DNA of 64,000 nt from Tellurirhabdus rosea (GCF_026278345.1 NZ_CP111085.1:2306001-2370000), one strand, 5' to 3'. Shown: positions 50,331-60,947, numbered from the stretch's first letter. Notes: generated by a model from the letters alone, not told the origin. A program made the numbers and translations.

Positions 50331-50726
50331 TTATTCCAAAAAGCGGGCTTTCAGGGCGGGCGACGGCAGGCGGCAGGTGTCTTCTTTGCCGAACCAGCGG
50401 TACCGGTTGCGGGCCACCCAGTCGTAGACGGCATCCCGCAGGGGCCGGGGCAGAAAGCGAAAGACCGCCAGCAGCGGCCAGCCGCCCGACAGCCCACGGG
50501 CCACGGCCAGAGCCGCATCTGACCGGGTGAGCACGCGCCCGTCCGTCACCAGAATCAGGCTGTCGAGATGGGTGTCCGGAAAATGGTGTTTGCGGAGCAG
50601 CGCTTTCCCCGCTTCGGATTGCAGGGCCGCGAAGCGGAAATGCCCGGCCGGGTCGCGGTCGATGATGAAGTTGACGGCCCCGTTGCACAGGTTGCAGACG
50701 CCGTCAAAGAGAAGAATGGCAGGCAT
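50331..50726 (-). CDS. DCC family thiol-disulfide oxidoreductase (DUF393)
   Basis: A 131-residue protein with the family's namesake motif DGVCNLCN (Cys11, Cys14) at the N-terminus, IIDRDPAGHFRFAALQS next, and the C-terminal FLPRPLRDAVYDWVARNRYRWFGK. The fold is thioredoxin-like and redox activity is presumed from the CxxC pair. It is co-directional with fabD but separated by a repeat element; no functional link is evident. Confidence 0.92.
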   Translation of the reverse strand: MPAILLFDGVCNLCNGAVNFIIDRDPAGHFRFAALQSEAGKALLRKHHFPDTHLDSLILVTDGRVLTRSDAALAVARGLSGGWPLLAVFRFLPRPLRDAVYDWVARNRYRWFGKEDTCRLPSPALKARFLE

Positions 50727-50881
50727 TTTCAGGGCTGTTAGTTGCTAAGAATAGTCCTATTCAATCTGGCAGGCAAAACAAACAAAAAATTGAAACGTCC
50801 GGTTACACTTACGTTATTATACAGGTAACATTTATTAGCTGTATCTATTCCAAATAAGCACAATTCTTTGCGCTATAGTTG

Positions 50882-50909
50882 TTTGCAAACGCTTTGTGCT
50901 GTAGTTTTG
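50882..50909 (+). promoter_or_regulatory. Candidate promoter of sdhCAB
   Basis: TTTG (50882-50885) and TAGTTTTG (50902-50909, a TAnnTTTG match) are 16 nt apart, about 60 nt before the sdhC start, in a divergent AT-rich gap. Confidence 0.55.
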
Positions 50910-50971
50910 GAGGCTACGAAATGTTATTTTTTTCAGCTTTCTAACTAATTAATACTTACTGAGTTCACCGT

Positions 50972-51676
50972 ATGTCTTGGGTAACACAAACACTTGCCAG
51001 TTCTCTCGGCCGTAAAGTAGTCATGGCGCTGACGGGGCTGTTTTTGTGTACGTTTCTGGTGGTGCACGTGGCCGGAAACCTGCAGCTGTTCAAGGGGGAT
51101 GAAGGCCGCGCTTTCAACGAGTACAGCCACTTTATGACACATAATCCGCTGATCATGGCGGTGTCGTACCTGCTGTATGCCTCCATTCTGATTCACACGA
51201 CGATGGCGATCATTCTGACCCGCCACAATCAGGCGTCGAGGCCGGTGAAGTATGCCTACAAGCACCCGTCGGCGAACAGCCACTGGACTTCCCGGAATAT
51301 GGGAATCCTGGGAACGGTGCTGTTCATTTTCATTGTTCTGCATATGCGTACCTTCTGGTACACAATGCACTTCGGCCCCATCGAAATGGTACGCTACGAA
51401 GACAATGGGCAGGAGTACAAAAACCTGTACACGGTCGTAACGGCAGCCTTCTCCAACCCAATCTACGTAGCGTTCTACGTGCTGGCGATGGCGGCGCTCT
51501 CGTTTCACCTGGTCCACGGCTTCCAGAGCGGCTTCCAGTCCCTGGGAATCCGGCACAAGAAGTACACGCCGCTCATCGAGTGGCTGGGCACCTACGTGTT
51601 CGGCATTCTGATTCCGGCGCTGTTCGCGGCGATGCCGGTGTATATGTACCTGAAATCAATTAACGTAATCGGGTAA
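50972..51676 (+). CDS. sdhC: Succinate dehydrogenase cytochrome b subunit
   Basis: A 234-residue membrane anchor of the b558 type with five transmembrane helices. Histidines in FLVVHVAGNLQLF, ILIHTTMA, IVLHMRTFW and FHLVHGFQSGFQSLG are positioned to bind heme b. It anchors SdhA and SdhB in the inner membrane and passes electrons to menaquinone. A single fused C/D subunit and the order C-A-B are usual in Bacteroidota. Confidence 0.95.
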   Translation: MSWVTQTLASSLGRKVVMALTGLFLCTFLVVHVAGNLQLFKGDEGRAFNEYSHFMTHNPLIMAVSYLLYASILIHTTMAIILTRHNQASRPVKYAYKHPSANSHWTSRNMGILGTVLFIFIVLHMRTFWYTMHFGPIEMVRYEDNGQEYKNLYTVVTAAFSNPIYVAFYVLAMAALSFHLVHGFQSGFQSLGIRHKKYTPLIEWLGTYVFGILIPALFAAMPVYMYLKSINVIG

Positions 51677-51696
51677 TTTCCTAACCGTTACTCTCT

Positions 51697-53667
<1,971 letters not shown>

Positions 53668-53673
53668 GTAGTC

Positions 53674-53741
53674 AGTGGTCAGTGATCAGTGGTCAGTCCC
53701 TACGGATGCCGCTGGTCACTGACCACTGGTCACTGACCACT
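53674..53741. repeat. 7-mer inverted repeat between sdhA and sdhB, element D
   Basis: Arms 53674-53697 and 53718-53741 pair at 23 of 24 positions. The left arm is AGTGGTC/AGTGATC/AGTGGTC on an exact 7-base pitch, with a 20-nt spacer. It begins 6 nt after the sdhA stop and ends 7 nt before the sdhB start. Confidence 0.95.
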
Positions 53742-53748
53742 AAAAGCT

Positions 53749-54501
53749 ATGAACCTCACTCTCAAAGTCTGGAGACAGAAAAATAATAGTGCACCGGGCA
53801 AACTGGTAGAATATAAGGTCAAGGATATTTCAGCGGACATGTCGTTCCTGGAGATGTTCGACGTCCTGAACGCCGATCTGACCAAGCGCGGCGAAGAACC
53901 CGTGATCTTTGACCACGACTGCCGCGAAGGAATCTGCGGAGCGTGTTCGATGTACATCAATGGCCGGGCGCACGGTCCGCAAACCGGCGCAACGACCTGC
54001 CAGCTCCACATGCGGAGCTTCAACGACGGCGACACCATCGTGGTCGAACCGTGGCGGGCCAAGGCGTTCCCGGTCATCAAGGATCTGATGGTCGACCGGA
54101 CGGCCTTCGACCGCGTCGTGCAGGCGGGTGGTTACGTGTCGGTCAACACCGGCTCGGCCCGCGACGCCAACGAAACGCCGATTCCGCGCGAGATTGCCGA
54201 TGACGCCATGGACGCCGCCCAGTGTATCGGCTGCGGAGCCTGCGTAGCGGCCTGTAAAAACGCCTCGGCCATGCTGTTCACGGCGGCGAAGGTGTCGCAC
54301 CTCGCCGTGTTGCCGCAGGGTCAGGCGGAAGCCAAGAAGCGCGCCGAACAGATGGTGGCGCAGATGGACGCCGAAGGCTTCGGGGCCTGCTCGTTTACGG
54401 GTGCCTGCTCGGTCGAGTGTCCGAAGTCCATTTCGCTGGACCACATCGCCCGCCTCAACCGCGAGTACCTGGGTGCCAAACTGACTTCCGAGAACGTGTA
54501 A
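53749..54501 (+). CDS. sdhB: Succinate dehydrogenase/fumarate reductase iron-sulfur subunit
   Basis: A 250-residue electron-transfer subunit. The [2Fe-2S] ferredoxin domain shows [15 protein letters not shown] and TTCQLHM; the C-terminal domain has [13 protein letters not shown] and [10 protein letters not shown] for the [4Fe-4S] and [3Fe-4S] clusters. It carries electrons from SdhA to the heme of SdhC. A terminator follows 24 nt downstream, inside the 3' end of the convergent gene. Confidence 0.97.
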   Translation: MNLTLKVWRQKNNSAPGKLVEYKVKDISADMSFLEMFDVLNADLTKRGEEPVIFDHDCREGICGACSMYINGRAHGPQTGATTCQLHMRSFNDGDTIVVEPWRAKAFPVIKDLMVDRTAFDRVVQAGGYVSVNTGSARDANETPIPREIADDAMDAAQCIGCGACVAACKNASAMLFTAAKVSHLAVLPQGQAEAKKRAEQMVAQMDAEGFGACSFTGACSVECPKSISLDHIARLNREYLGAKLTSENV

Positions 54502-54505
54502 GACG

Positions 54506-55498
54506 TTACATCTTCGACATACGAGAGCCCGGCCGGTTAGGTCGGGCTTTTTTTGTAGCGGGTGCTTTATAGTCGATATTAAACTGCTTTGCATAGTCTT
54601 CGATCGGCTCAAGGCCCACTGACGCGCGGCGCTTGTTGACATTGGCTTCGTCCTCAATGGGTGCCAACCACATATTACCCTTCTCATCCCCGGTAACTTG
54701 TGACCCATACAGCTGCTTTTGCCCCCTACCTAAACGCACACGGTCAATAAGCAAGGCTAAGGAAGATCGGCTCAATTCGCCCTTATCAGCGGCCTTCTGT
54801 AAAACAGGCAGGTACTTCTCCTGAACCGCCAAAGGCGCATGCTGAATAACCAGCCAGGCCGTTTCCGACATTCGCTCGCCTACTTTGCTTTTCCCCGGGT
54901 ACCCATGTTTTTGGATGATTGTTTCTATTTCCGGGAGGTTGACCGAATCTGTTTCGGCCATTTTCTTCACCACCATCCGGGTTTCCGGGGAATCCCAACC
55001 GTATACCTTACTGACAGAATCCAGTTGTTGCCGGGGTCGTTGGTCCTGCTCATAGATAGTCACAAGCCTCTGACGGAGCGCAGCGTTGAACCCATACCTG
55101 TGAAAAGCATTTTGCAATTCCTCCGTGATGATCTCCTGCATTTGCCCCTGCCGAAACGTTGCCAATTCGGGATACTCGGTCAAGTCAGCCCAGATTTCAT
55201 CCGCTGCTTCGACATCCGCCGTTACGGCCCGATGGACAAACGCCCTGGCCAGGTCCATTTCCTCGCATCCGTAGGCGCAGGTGGCCGCCCGCAGCAGACT
55301 TAACGCACTTTTTTGGGAAATAGCAAACGCCCGTTCATACTCCCGCAGGCAGGCTCGGCAGTCTTTGTTTTTTAAGGCCATGAATGCCTTTTCAACCGCA
55401 GTAATGTAGGCTTTATCCCCCGTGGCGTAAGTCGTCTGGGCCTGGAGTAAGTGCGGCGAAAAGGCAAAGAGGGTCAGAAGAGTCCGTAGAAGCCTCAT
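54506..55498 (-). CDS. DUF6624-type secreted protein
   Basis: A 330-residue protein with a Sec signal (MRLLRTLLTLFAFSPHLLQAQ). Residues 25-125 are helical, TPR-like (KAYITAVEKAFMALKNKDCRACLREYERAFAIS). From about 150 on, VYGWDSPETRMVVKK, IIQKHGYPGKSKVGERMSETAWLVIQHA and SLALLIDRVRLGRGQKQLYGSQ match the DUF6624 pattern known from many Bacteroidota proteins of unknown function. The last 20 residues are basic and coincide with the sdh terminator hairpin on the other strand. Confidence 0.75.
   Translation of the reverse strand: MRLLRTLLTLFAFSPHLLQAQTTYATGDKAYITAVEKAFMALKNKDCRACLREYERAFAISQKSALSLLRAATCAYGCEEMDLARAFVHRAVTADVEAADEIWADLTEYPELATFRQGQMQEIITEELQNAFHRYGFNAALRQRLVTIYEQDQRPRQQLDSVSKVYGWDSPETRMVVKKMAETDSVNLPEIETIIQKHGYPGKSKVGERMSETAWLVIQHAPLAVQEKYLPVLQKAADKGELSRSSLALLIDRVRLGRGQKQLYGSQVTGDEKGNMWLAPIEDEANVNKRRASVGLEPIEDYAKQFNIDYKAPATKKARPNRPGSRMSKM
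54526..54554 (+). terminator. sdhCAB terminator embedded in the convergent gene
   Basis: A 9-bp stem with one G-U pair (54526-54534 with 54540-54548, loop GGTTA) followed by seven T residues. The same bases on the minus strand encode the KKARPNRPG segment at the end of the DUF6624 protein. Confidence 0.8.
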
Positions 55499-55542
55499 GT
55501 GGGCTATTGGTTACTGAACTGCGTTTTGTTGCAATTCATCTG

Positions 55543-55908
55543 TCAGGATTTCCCCGGAAACAGATACTTCGTCACAATGACGAAAAACGCCGTCACGTTG
55601 ACCGTCGTGGAGCCGATCAGGCCCAGCGTAACCGCCTGCGGGATGTCGAGGAGATGCAGCCCTTCGGCGATGATGATGCCGAGAATGACCACCAGCCAGC
55701 CCACGACCATCCAGAAAATCCACTGGGCAAACCGCTTGCGTTCCTGCGTATCCTGCACGAAACTGGCCAGCCGGGCGCGCCGTTCCTCCTCCGTGTACGA
55801 GTCGTACTCGTTGCGCGACAGTCCGCTGTTGCGGGGGTCGGAGGAGGAAGATTCAATCAGACGCCGGATGGTTTCTTTGGCCCGCTCGCTCTCGTCACGC
55901 TCCGACAT
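55543..55908 (-). CDS. Two-TM membrane protein, putative toxin partner of the Panacea gene
   Basis: From MSERDESERAKET (55908) a protein of 121 residues; an alternative start at 55950 would add 14 residues and a longer overlap. The N-terminal half is hydrophilic and charged (ESSSSDPRNSGLSRNEYDSYTEEERRARLASF); the C-terminal half has two transmembrane helices (WIFWMVVGWLVVILGIIIAEG and VTLGLIGSTTVNVTAFFVIVTKYLF). Its start lies inside the end of the Panacea gene. Family not recognised. Panacea proteins are known to be antitoxins for diverse toxins, some membrane-acting, so a toxin role is a reasonable inference. Confidence 0.65.
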   Translation of the reverse strand: MSERDESERAKETIRRLIESSSSDPRNSGLSRNEYDSYTEEERRARLASFVQDTQERKRFAQWIFWMVVGWLVVILGIIIAEGLHLLDIPQAVTLGLIGSTTVNVTAFFVIVTKYLFPGKS

Positions 55909-56377
55909 CCCGTCTGATGATTTCGTTGAAGTATTCTTTGATGAGGTCATTGTCGATCACTTCCTGTTCCATCACGCCGCTTTCGTTGCGGCTTACCGAC
56001 CGGTACCAGGGCGAGCCTTCGATATGGGTCCAGTTTGACAGTTGAATCGCGTTGAAGTCCTTGGCAATGTCCCAGGCGAAGTCGATGGTGTCCTGCGCGT
56101 CCGGGTCCAGCGGGGTCTCGTTCACGTCGTCGAAGGTCGGGATGGGCGTGGTAATCGGGTTGTTGCCCCACTTCTTGAACCGGCCGTAGATTTCGGGAAT
56201 CACCGGCCCGTAGGACCAGGCCTGTACCCGTTCGCGAATCAGCGGTTTGTCGTGCCGGGCGAGGTGGAGGCCGTGGGCCAGGTAAATGAGTTTCTGCAAC
56301 TTCATCGGTGTCACCGGCTTGCCGGCGGCAATGGATTTATTGATGAATTGCGTAGCTATGTCAAGTGCCGGATACAT
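55895..56377 (-). CDS. Panacea (DUF4065, SocA/GepA-like) domain protein
   Basis: A 160-residue single-domain protein. ALDIATQFINKSI, VTPMKLQKLIYLAHGLHLA and VQAWSYGPVIPEIYGRFKKWG are the defining segments of the Panacea domain, including the LQKLIY helix and the AWxYGPV motif. Family members act as antitoxins or chaperone-like neutralisers for many unrelated toxins and some are found in phages. Its 3' end overlaps the start of the membrane-protein gene by 14 to 56 nt, the compact arrangement typical of toxin-antitoxin pairs. Confidence 0.88.
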   Translation of the reverse strand: MYPALDIATQFINKSIAAGKPVTPMKLQKLIYLAHGLHLARHDKPLIRERVQAWSYGPVIPEIYGRFKKWGNNPITTPIPTFDDVNETPLDPDAQDTIDFAWDIAKDFNAIQLSNWTHIEGSPWYRSVSRNESGVMEQEVIDNDLIKEYFNEIIRRDVGA

Positions 56378-56461
56378 CGGTCGTTTGCTTCAGAGGAAGG
56401 ATGAGTTGTTTACTGAAAATCAAGAGTAAAGATACAATCTTACACCCTCATTTCCATACAG

Positions 56462-56490
56462 AAAGAGCCCGGTCAGTGGCCGGGCTCTTT
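56462..56490. terminator. Hairpin terminator between the fasciclin and Panacea genes
   Basis: AAAGAGCCCGG (56462-56472) pairs perfectly with 56480-56490 around a 7-nt loop, 21 nt past the fasciclin stop. The T-tract is short. Confidence 0.65.
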
Positions 56491-56511
56491 TCAGATCAGG
56501 AAACAGTTAAT

Positions 56512-57555
56512 TTACGGCAATAAAACCTGATCGATGACGTGAATCACGCCGTTGGTCGCCAGCAAATTGCCCGCCGCCACGTTGGAGAACGTCGGGTTGG
56601 CATCTCCTTTTACGCGTCCGAGGGGCATGCCCGGCACCGTCAGCAGTGTAGCTCCGCCATCGGCCAGGGTACTCTGTTCAGTCGGTAGTCCAAAGGCAGG
56701 CGAGAAGACCCGCGCGCCGAGCACGTGATACCGCAGGATGTTGGAAAGCGCGGCGATCTGGGCCGGATCGGCGATACCGCTGATGTTCTGGGCGTTGTTG
56801 AACGGAGCCGGTAGTTGGGCAAAAGCGGCGTTGGTCGGGGCAAAGACCGTGAAATCGCCTTCCCCGGTGAAGACCCCGGCCAGGTTCGTTTTCACCAGGG
56901 CCGCTACCAGCGCCGAAAAGGCCGGATTGCCGATGGCGATCTCCGCAATGGTCTGGCTCGGCGGCAACAGCACCCGGTCAATGACGTGAATGACGCCGTT
57001 GGTGGCATCTACATCGGGCGCAATCACCTGCGAATTGCCGTTGATGAACAGTTGCTTCCCCACCCGTTTGAAGAGGTAAATCGTGTTGTCGTTCCGGCTG
57101 CCGCGCGTCCGGAGCGTCGCCACGGCCAGCGGTCCGTTCGGCACCTGGGCAAATTTGACTTCCGAGCCGAGCACGTGATAGAGCAGAATGCCGCGCAGGG
57201 CGTCGATCAGGGCCGGACTGGTAATGGCGGAAATATTGGCGGCGTTGTTGAACGGGGCCGACAACTGGGCAAAGGCGGCGTTGGTCGGCGCAAAAACCGT
57301 CAGGCTGGCCGCCGGATTCCCCACGGCATCCGTCAGACCGGTTTTGACAACGGCCGCCGCCAGGGCACTGAAATCCGGATTGGAAGCGGCAATCTGAAGA
57401 ATGGTCTGGGTCGCCATGCGCGCGCCGCTGGGCCGGGCATCGTCGGCGGTGGGACTCACGCTGCGCTCGGACTGCTGACAGCTTACGACCAGAAAGATAG
57501 ACAGAGAAACCAGCGCCGCATTGAGTAGGGCGGGGAAGAAAAAGAACTTTTTCAT
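56512..57555 (-). CDS. Lipoprotein with two fasciclin (FAS1) domains
   Basis: A 347-residue lipoprotein (lipobox LVVSC, Cys26). Two FAS1 domains follow at about 50-195 and 205-347, each with TVFAPTNAAFAQL, the ILLYHVLG/ILRYHVLG motif and a final NGVIHVIDRVLLP/NGVIHVIDQVLLP. FAS1 domains mediate adhesion to surfaces or matrix. The two domains share long identical words, pointing to tandem duplication. It is a single-gene unit. Confidence 0.94.
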   Translation of the reverse strand: MKKFFFFPALLNAALVSLSIFLVVSCQQSERSVSPTADDARPSGARMATQTILQIAASNPDFSALAAAVVKTGLTDAVGNPAASLTVFAPTNAAFAQLSAPFNNAANISAITSPALIDALRGILLYHVLGSEVKFAQVPNGPLAVATLRTRGSRNDNTIYLFKRVGKQLFINGNSQVIAPDVDATNGVIHVIDRVLLPPSQTIAEIAIGNPAFSALVAALVKTNLAGVFTGEGDFTVFAPTNAAFAQLPAPFNNAQNISGIADPAQIAALSNILRYHVLGARVFSPAFGLPTEQSTLADGGATLLTVPGMPLGRVKGDANPTFSNVAAGNLLATNGVIHVIDQVLLP

Positions 57556-57921
57556 GGTGGATGAAATGGTTGTTTAGATGATCGTCTGCGGGAGCAGACA
57601 TATCCATAAACCATTGCTTGTCAGGCATGTTTGACGTATATAGTTATATTTTTTCAAAAAAAGTTACAAAATTTTTACTTCGTCAGAAAGGCGCTTCCGG
57701 ATGAGTATTTTTACGGGCGAAAGCCGCCTGTCTGCGGAGCGGGCGCTGACGGAATCCGGCCTACCGAAACGGGAAAATCACAGCGGGGAAAGGGCGAACG
57801 GGCGAGTTTTCGGGGCGGCGCTTTTTTTTGTGTCTGCTTATCCGGTAATATTGCATGCCGGATGCGTAGTCCGGTACTTTTTTGCCCGAAAGGCTCCGGG
57901 AGCCTTGCACCGAATGACTCT
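57556..57921. other. Divergent intergenic region before coaX
   Basis: 366 bases between the fasciclin and coaX starts. 57633-57682 is AT-rich and probably carries the promoters. A palindrome AAGGCTCC-G-GGAGCCTT (57890-57906) lies 15 nt before the coaX ATG. No gene, 7-mer element or exact TAnnTTTG box is seen. Confidence 0.45.
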
Positions 57922-58695
57922 ATGCGCTTAGTTCTCGACGCCGGTAACACGGATACGGTTTTTGGCCTGCACGACGGGCAACAGTGGCTGCATACCTGGC
58001 GCACCCGTTCCCTGCCCGGCGAACCGTCGGCCCATTACGAGCAGAAACTTCGGCTCTGGCTGCTGGAAGCCGGCATTTCGGCCCACGGCATCGGGCAGAC
58101 GGTGCTGAGCAGCGTCGTTCCCGACCTGACGCCCGTGCTCCGGACCATGCTGCTGACGCTGACCGGCGAGGAGCCCGTAATCGTTGGCCCGGCCATTTAT
58201 CCGCTTCTGCCGCTGGTGGTGCTTCGCCCGTACGAGATTGGCACGGACCTCGTCGCCAACGCGATGGCCGCCTTCACGCTTTTCAAACGGAATTGTGTGG
58301 TGGTCGATTTTGGGACGGCGCTTTCCTTTACGACCGTTTCGGCTTCGGGCGAGATTCTGGGCGTGGCCATTACGCCGGGCCTGCGGACGGCCGTGCGGTC
58401 GCTGTTTGCCAATACGGCCCAGCTGCCGGAGGTGCCGCTGGAGATGCCCCGGTCGGCACTGGGGAAAAATACCACAGAAGCGATTCAGGCGGGGGTGGTG
58501 CTGGGCTACGAAGGACTGGTGCGCTCGCTGGTTGGCCGCATCCGGGCAGAACTGGACGGCGACTGCTTCGTAATCGGCACGGGCGGGCTGGTTTCGGCCA
58601 TTCCGACCCTGCACCCGGATTTTGACGCCCTCCGCCCCGGCCTTACCCTCGACGGCCTGCTCGCCATCGGGAAACTGGCAGAGCAAAAGCCCTGA
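57922..58695 (+). CDS. coaX: Type III pantothenate kinase
   Basis: A 257-residue ASKHA-fold kinase for the first step of coenzyme A synthesis. The phosphate-1 motif LVLDAGNTDTVFGLHDG lies at residues 3-19; RPYEIGTDLVANAMAAF and CVVVDFGTALSFTTV form the pantothenate and phosphate-2 sites, and GTGGLVSAI is the adenosine motif. The start at 57922 is chosen because it places the phosphate-1 strand at the N-terminus; the longer frame upstream is spurious. Confidence 0.94.
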   Translation: MRLVLDAGNTDTVFGLHDGQQWLHTWRTRSLPGEPSAHYEQKLRLWLLEAGISAHGIGQTVLSSVVPDLTPVLRTMLLTLTGEEPVIVGPAIYPLLPLVVLRPYEIGTDLVANAMAAFTLFKRNCVVVDFGTALSFTTVSASGEILGVAITPGLRTAVRSLFANTAQLPEVPLEMPRSALGKNTTEAIQAGVVLGYEGLVRSLVGRIRAELDGDCFVIGTGGLVSAIPTLHPDFDALRPGLTLDGLLAIGKLAEQKP

Positions 58696-59038
58696 AACTG
58701 CCTTTGCGACCCCTACGTGACGCAGCGGTTACTCAGACTGGGGCATCGCTTCCCCGAAGAACAACAAACTGACAATCAACATAGTATCTTTCTTTCAGCC
58801 AAAGTAGTCCTCATTCCGCTTTCTGGCTCTCAGATAGCCTTTCCGTAAGCCAATTTAATCCCGCCAAAGCCCAATACGGGGCCGTTGGCAAGGCATTTCC
58901 AGTTTTTTGTCCGCCGAAAATTTATCTGGCACATTTTTTCGAAACACCTTTTACAGACAGGCCGGAACAATAGCTTCCGGAAGTGTCATCCTAAACCCGG
59001 CAGAGGAACTGGTTTTGAACTTCTTTCGGAAAGTGAAA
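58696..59038. other. Intergenic region after coaX
   Basis: 343 bases with no convincing gene. A small CCGGAA...TTCCGG hairpin lies at about 58962-58980. A TATCTTTC run near 58783 resembles a -7 box but is not exact. Confidence 0.4.
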
Positions 59039-59707
59039 ATGAAAACGTGGGTTACGGTAGTGGGGTTAATGATCGGAGGCTTGCTGGCCCCGACCCGGAC
59101 AAAAGCACAGGACAACTGGAATCAGGGACGGCTGGTCCTTCAGAATAATCAGGTACTCGAAGGAGCTATTAATTATAACTGGAAGGCAGAGGTAGTTCAG
59201 GTAAGACAAGGCGGACGGACACGGGCTTTTTCGGCCCAGCAGGTGGCGGCTTTCGACTTTTACGACATGCAGAATAACATGCTCCGGCATTTTGTCACGC
59301 TGGAGTACCCGGTACAGGCCACGCGCATGCGTCCGGTCCTGGTTGAGAAAGTAGCCGAAGGCCCGTTTGCCATTTACCGGCGGCTGCGCACGGCCCGCGA
59401 CCTGTTCCGGGTGAACCGCCCGCAGCAGTACGGCTCGGATACGGGTCTGCTGCAGGACGACGACAATTTCGATTACGTGGTGCAGACTCCGGGCGGATTT
59501 GTCAAAATGGACCAGTTTCAGCAGGATGTGCTTCCCACCCTGATGGCGGGGAAAATGGGTTCGCAAATCCGGCAATACATCCGGTCGCACCAGCTGGATA
59601 CAAACTCGACGACGACGCGGCTGATGCTGCTTGTACGATATAATGCGCTGATGGAGGACACCGCTCTGCAGGAAGAACAGCAGCGGCGGGGCATCTCCGG
59701 CGAATAA
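59039..59707 (+). CDS. Hypothetical secreted protein
   Basis: A 222-residue protein. The start MKTWVTVVGLMIGGLL (59039) gives a Sec signal ending TKAQ. The mature part begins DNWNQGRLVLQNNQVLEGAINYNWKAEVVQVRQGGRTRAFSAQQVAAFDFYD, a beta-rich stretch, and ends in a charged helical tail. I do not recognise a named family, although the opening resembles short secreted proteins common in Cytophagales. It is not obviously part of an operon. Confidence 0.7.
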   Translation: MKTWVTVVGLMIGGLLAPTRTKAQDNWNQGRLVLQNNQVLEGAINYNWKAEVVQVRQGGRTRAFSAQQVAAFDFYDMQNNMLRHFVTLEYPVQATRMRPVLVEKVAEGPFAIYRRLRTARDLFRVNRPQQYGSDTGLLQDDDNFDYVVQTPGGFVKMDQFQQDVLPTLMAGKMGSQIRQYIRSHQLDTNSTTTRLMLLVRYNALMEDTALQEEQQRRGISGE

Positions 59708-59745
59708 AGACCGTGGGGTTGGATTGGAGAGGAGGAGACGCACGG

Positions 59746-59958
59746 CTACGGCTGTGCGTTCTTTTTTTGATCGCCCGCGGGTCTGACCTCTCCCGAATCC
59801 GGCGCGTCGCTCTTTCCTCGTTTTCGTTTGCGGAGGGCTTCGTGCAACAGGTACTCAATCTGTCCGTTTACACTCCGAAACTCCTCCTGCGCCCAGCTTT
59901 CGAGTTCCTTCAGCGTCTCGGGATTGATTCGGAGGACAAAGGGCTTCTTCTCAGCCAT
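59746..59958 (-). CDS. Arc-like ribbon-helix-helix protein
   Basis: A 70-residue protein. FVLRINPETLKELESWAQEEFRSVNGQIEYLLHEALRKRKRG has the strand-helix-helix pattern of Arc/MetJ repressors, with the SVNGQIEYLL second helix; the tail is charged. It lies downstream of the SPFH gene on the same strand, separated by element F. RHH proteins often bind operators of their own operon; here no nuclease toxin accompanies it. Confidence 0.82.
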   Translation of the reverse strand: MAEKKPFVLRINPETLKELESWAQEEFRSVNGQIEYLLHEALRKRKRGKSDAPDSGEVRPAGDQKKNAQP

Positions 59959-59965
59959 AACAAAA

Positions 59966-60092
59966 GAGTTATGAGTTATGAGTTAAGAATTGAGAGTTAA
60001 GAGCGGTCCGCCGCCGCGGTTGGCTTCGCTTATTCAGGATAACTGGTTAAGCGAAGCCAACCGCGGCGGCGGACCGCTCTTAACTCTTAATT
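59966..60092. repeat. 7-mer inverted repeat with GC core, element F
   Basis: Arms 59988-60032 and 60048-60092 pair at 44 of 45 positions. The outer part is GAGTTAT/GAGTTAA on a 7-base pitch from 59966; the inner part is GAGCGGTCCGCCGCCGCGGT (60001-60020), differing by one base from the core in elements E and I. The right arm contains the SPFH stop (60087-60089) and the left array starts 8 nt from the Arc-like start codon. Confidence 0.96.
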
Positions 60093-60947
60093 GTACAAAG
60101 AGCCTGCATTCACGACGGGGCTTACGTTCTTTTCGCCGCAGAGGACGACCAGCAGGTTGCTGACCATTGAGGCTTTCCGCTCTTCGTCCAGGGTCACCAC
60201 CTCTTTTTCGGCCAGTCGGGCCAGCGCCATTTCGACCATGCCGACGGCTCCGTCCACGATCTGCTTCCGGGCGGCCACCACGGCCGTGGCCTGCTGGCGC
60301 TGCAGCATGGCTCCGGCAATTTCGGGCGCGTAGGCCAGGTGACTGATGCGGGCTTCAATGACGTCCACCCCGGCCCGGACGAGGCGCTCGTTCAGTTCTT
60401 CTTCCAGCAGCACGTTGATCTGACCGGTGCTGTCGCGCAGGGTCACGCCGGCTTCTTCGTCCTCCATGTTGTCGTAGGCGTTGGTGCTCGCCAGATGCCG
60501 GACGGCCGCCTCGGACTGAATCTGGACAAACAGCTGGTAGTCATCGACTTCAAACAGCGCTTTGGCCGTATCGACCACGCGCCAGACCACCACGGCCGCA
60601 ATCTCGATCGGATTGCCCATTTTGTCGTTCACCTTCAGCGTATGGCCGTTCAGGTTGCGGGCGCGGAGGCTGATTTTCCGCTTGCTGTACAGGGGGTTCA
60701 CCCAGCGCAGGCCCGTTTGTTTCATCGTGCCCATGTAATCGCCGAAAAACGTGGTAACCACGCCTTCGTTGGGGTTGATGACCGCCAGACCGGCGAAGAG
60801 CACCAGGGAGATGAATCCGGAAATAACGGGTGTCCAGATGCCAAAGGTGGTATGATTCGCCAGCGAAAAGATCGCAAAGGCCAGCAGCAGCACGGCTATG
60901 AGCAGAAAAATATAGCCGGAAATAGAGGTCAGAATTTTTTCTTTCAT
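60087..60947 (-). CDS. SPFH/Band-7 domain membrane protein
   Basis: A 286-residue protein with two N-terminal hydrophobic segments ([22 protein letters not shown] and [19 protein letters not shown]), then an SPFH domain: [49 protein letters not shown], and [30 protein letters not shown] near the end. Such proteins form membrane-bound oligomers that organise or protect membrane complexes. The final residues [14 protein letters not shown] follow the usual short form of the family. It is paired with an Arc-like gene. Confidence 0.9.
   Translation of the reverse strand: MKEKILTSISGYIFLLIAVLLLAFAIFSLANHTTFGIWTPVISGFISLVLFAGLAVINPNEGVVTTFFGDYMGTMKQTGLRWVNPLYSKRKISLRARNLNGHTLKVNDKMGNPIEIAAVVVWRVVDTAKALFEVDDYQLFVQIQSEAAVRHLASTNAYDNMEDEEAGVTLRDSTGQINVLLEEELNERLVRAGVDVIEARISHLAYAPEIAGAMLQRQQATAVVAARKQIVDGAVGMVEMALARLAEKEVVTLDEERKASMVSNLLVVLCGEKNVSPVVNAGSLYN

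Noticed and set aside
55909-55950. Longer start of the two-TM protein
   Set aside because: Not excluded, but MSERDE gives a shorter overlap with the Panacea gene; the first 14 Ser/Thr/Lys residues look like out-of-frame translation of that gene.
59966-60092. CRISPR array
   Set aside because: The repeated unit is 7 bases, there are no spacers of uniform length and no cas genes in the window.
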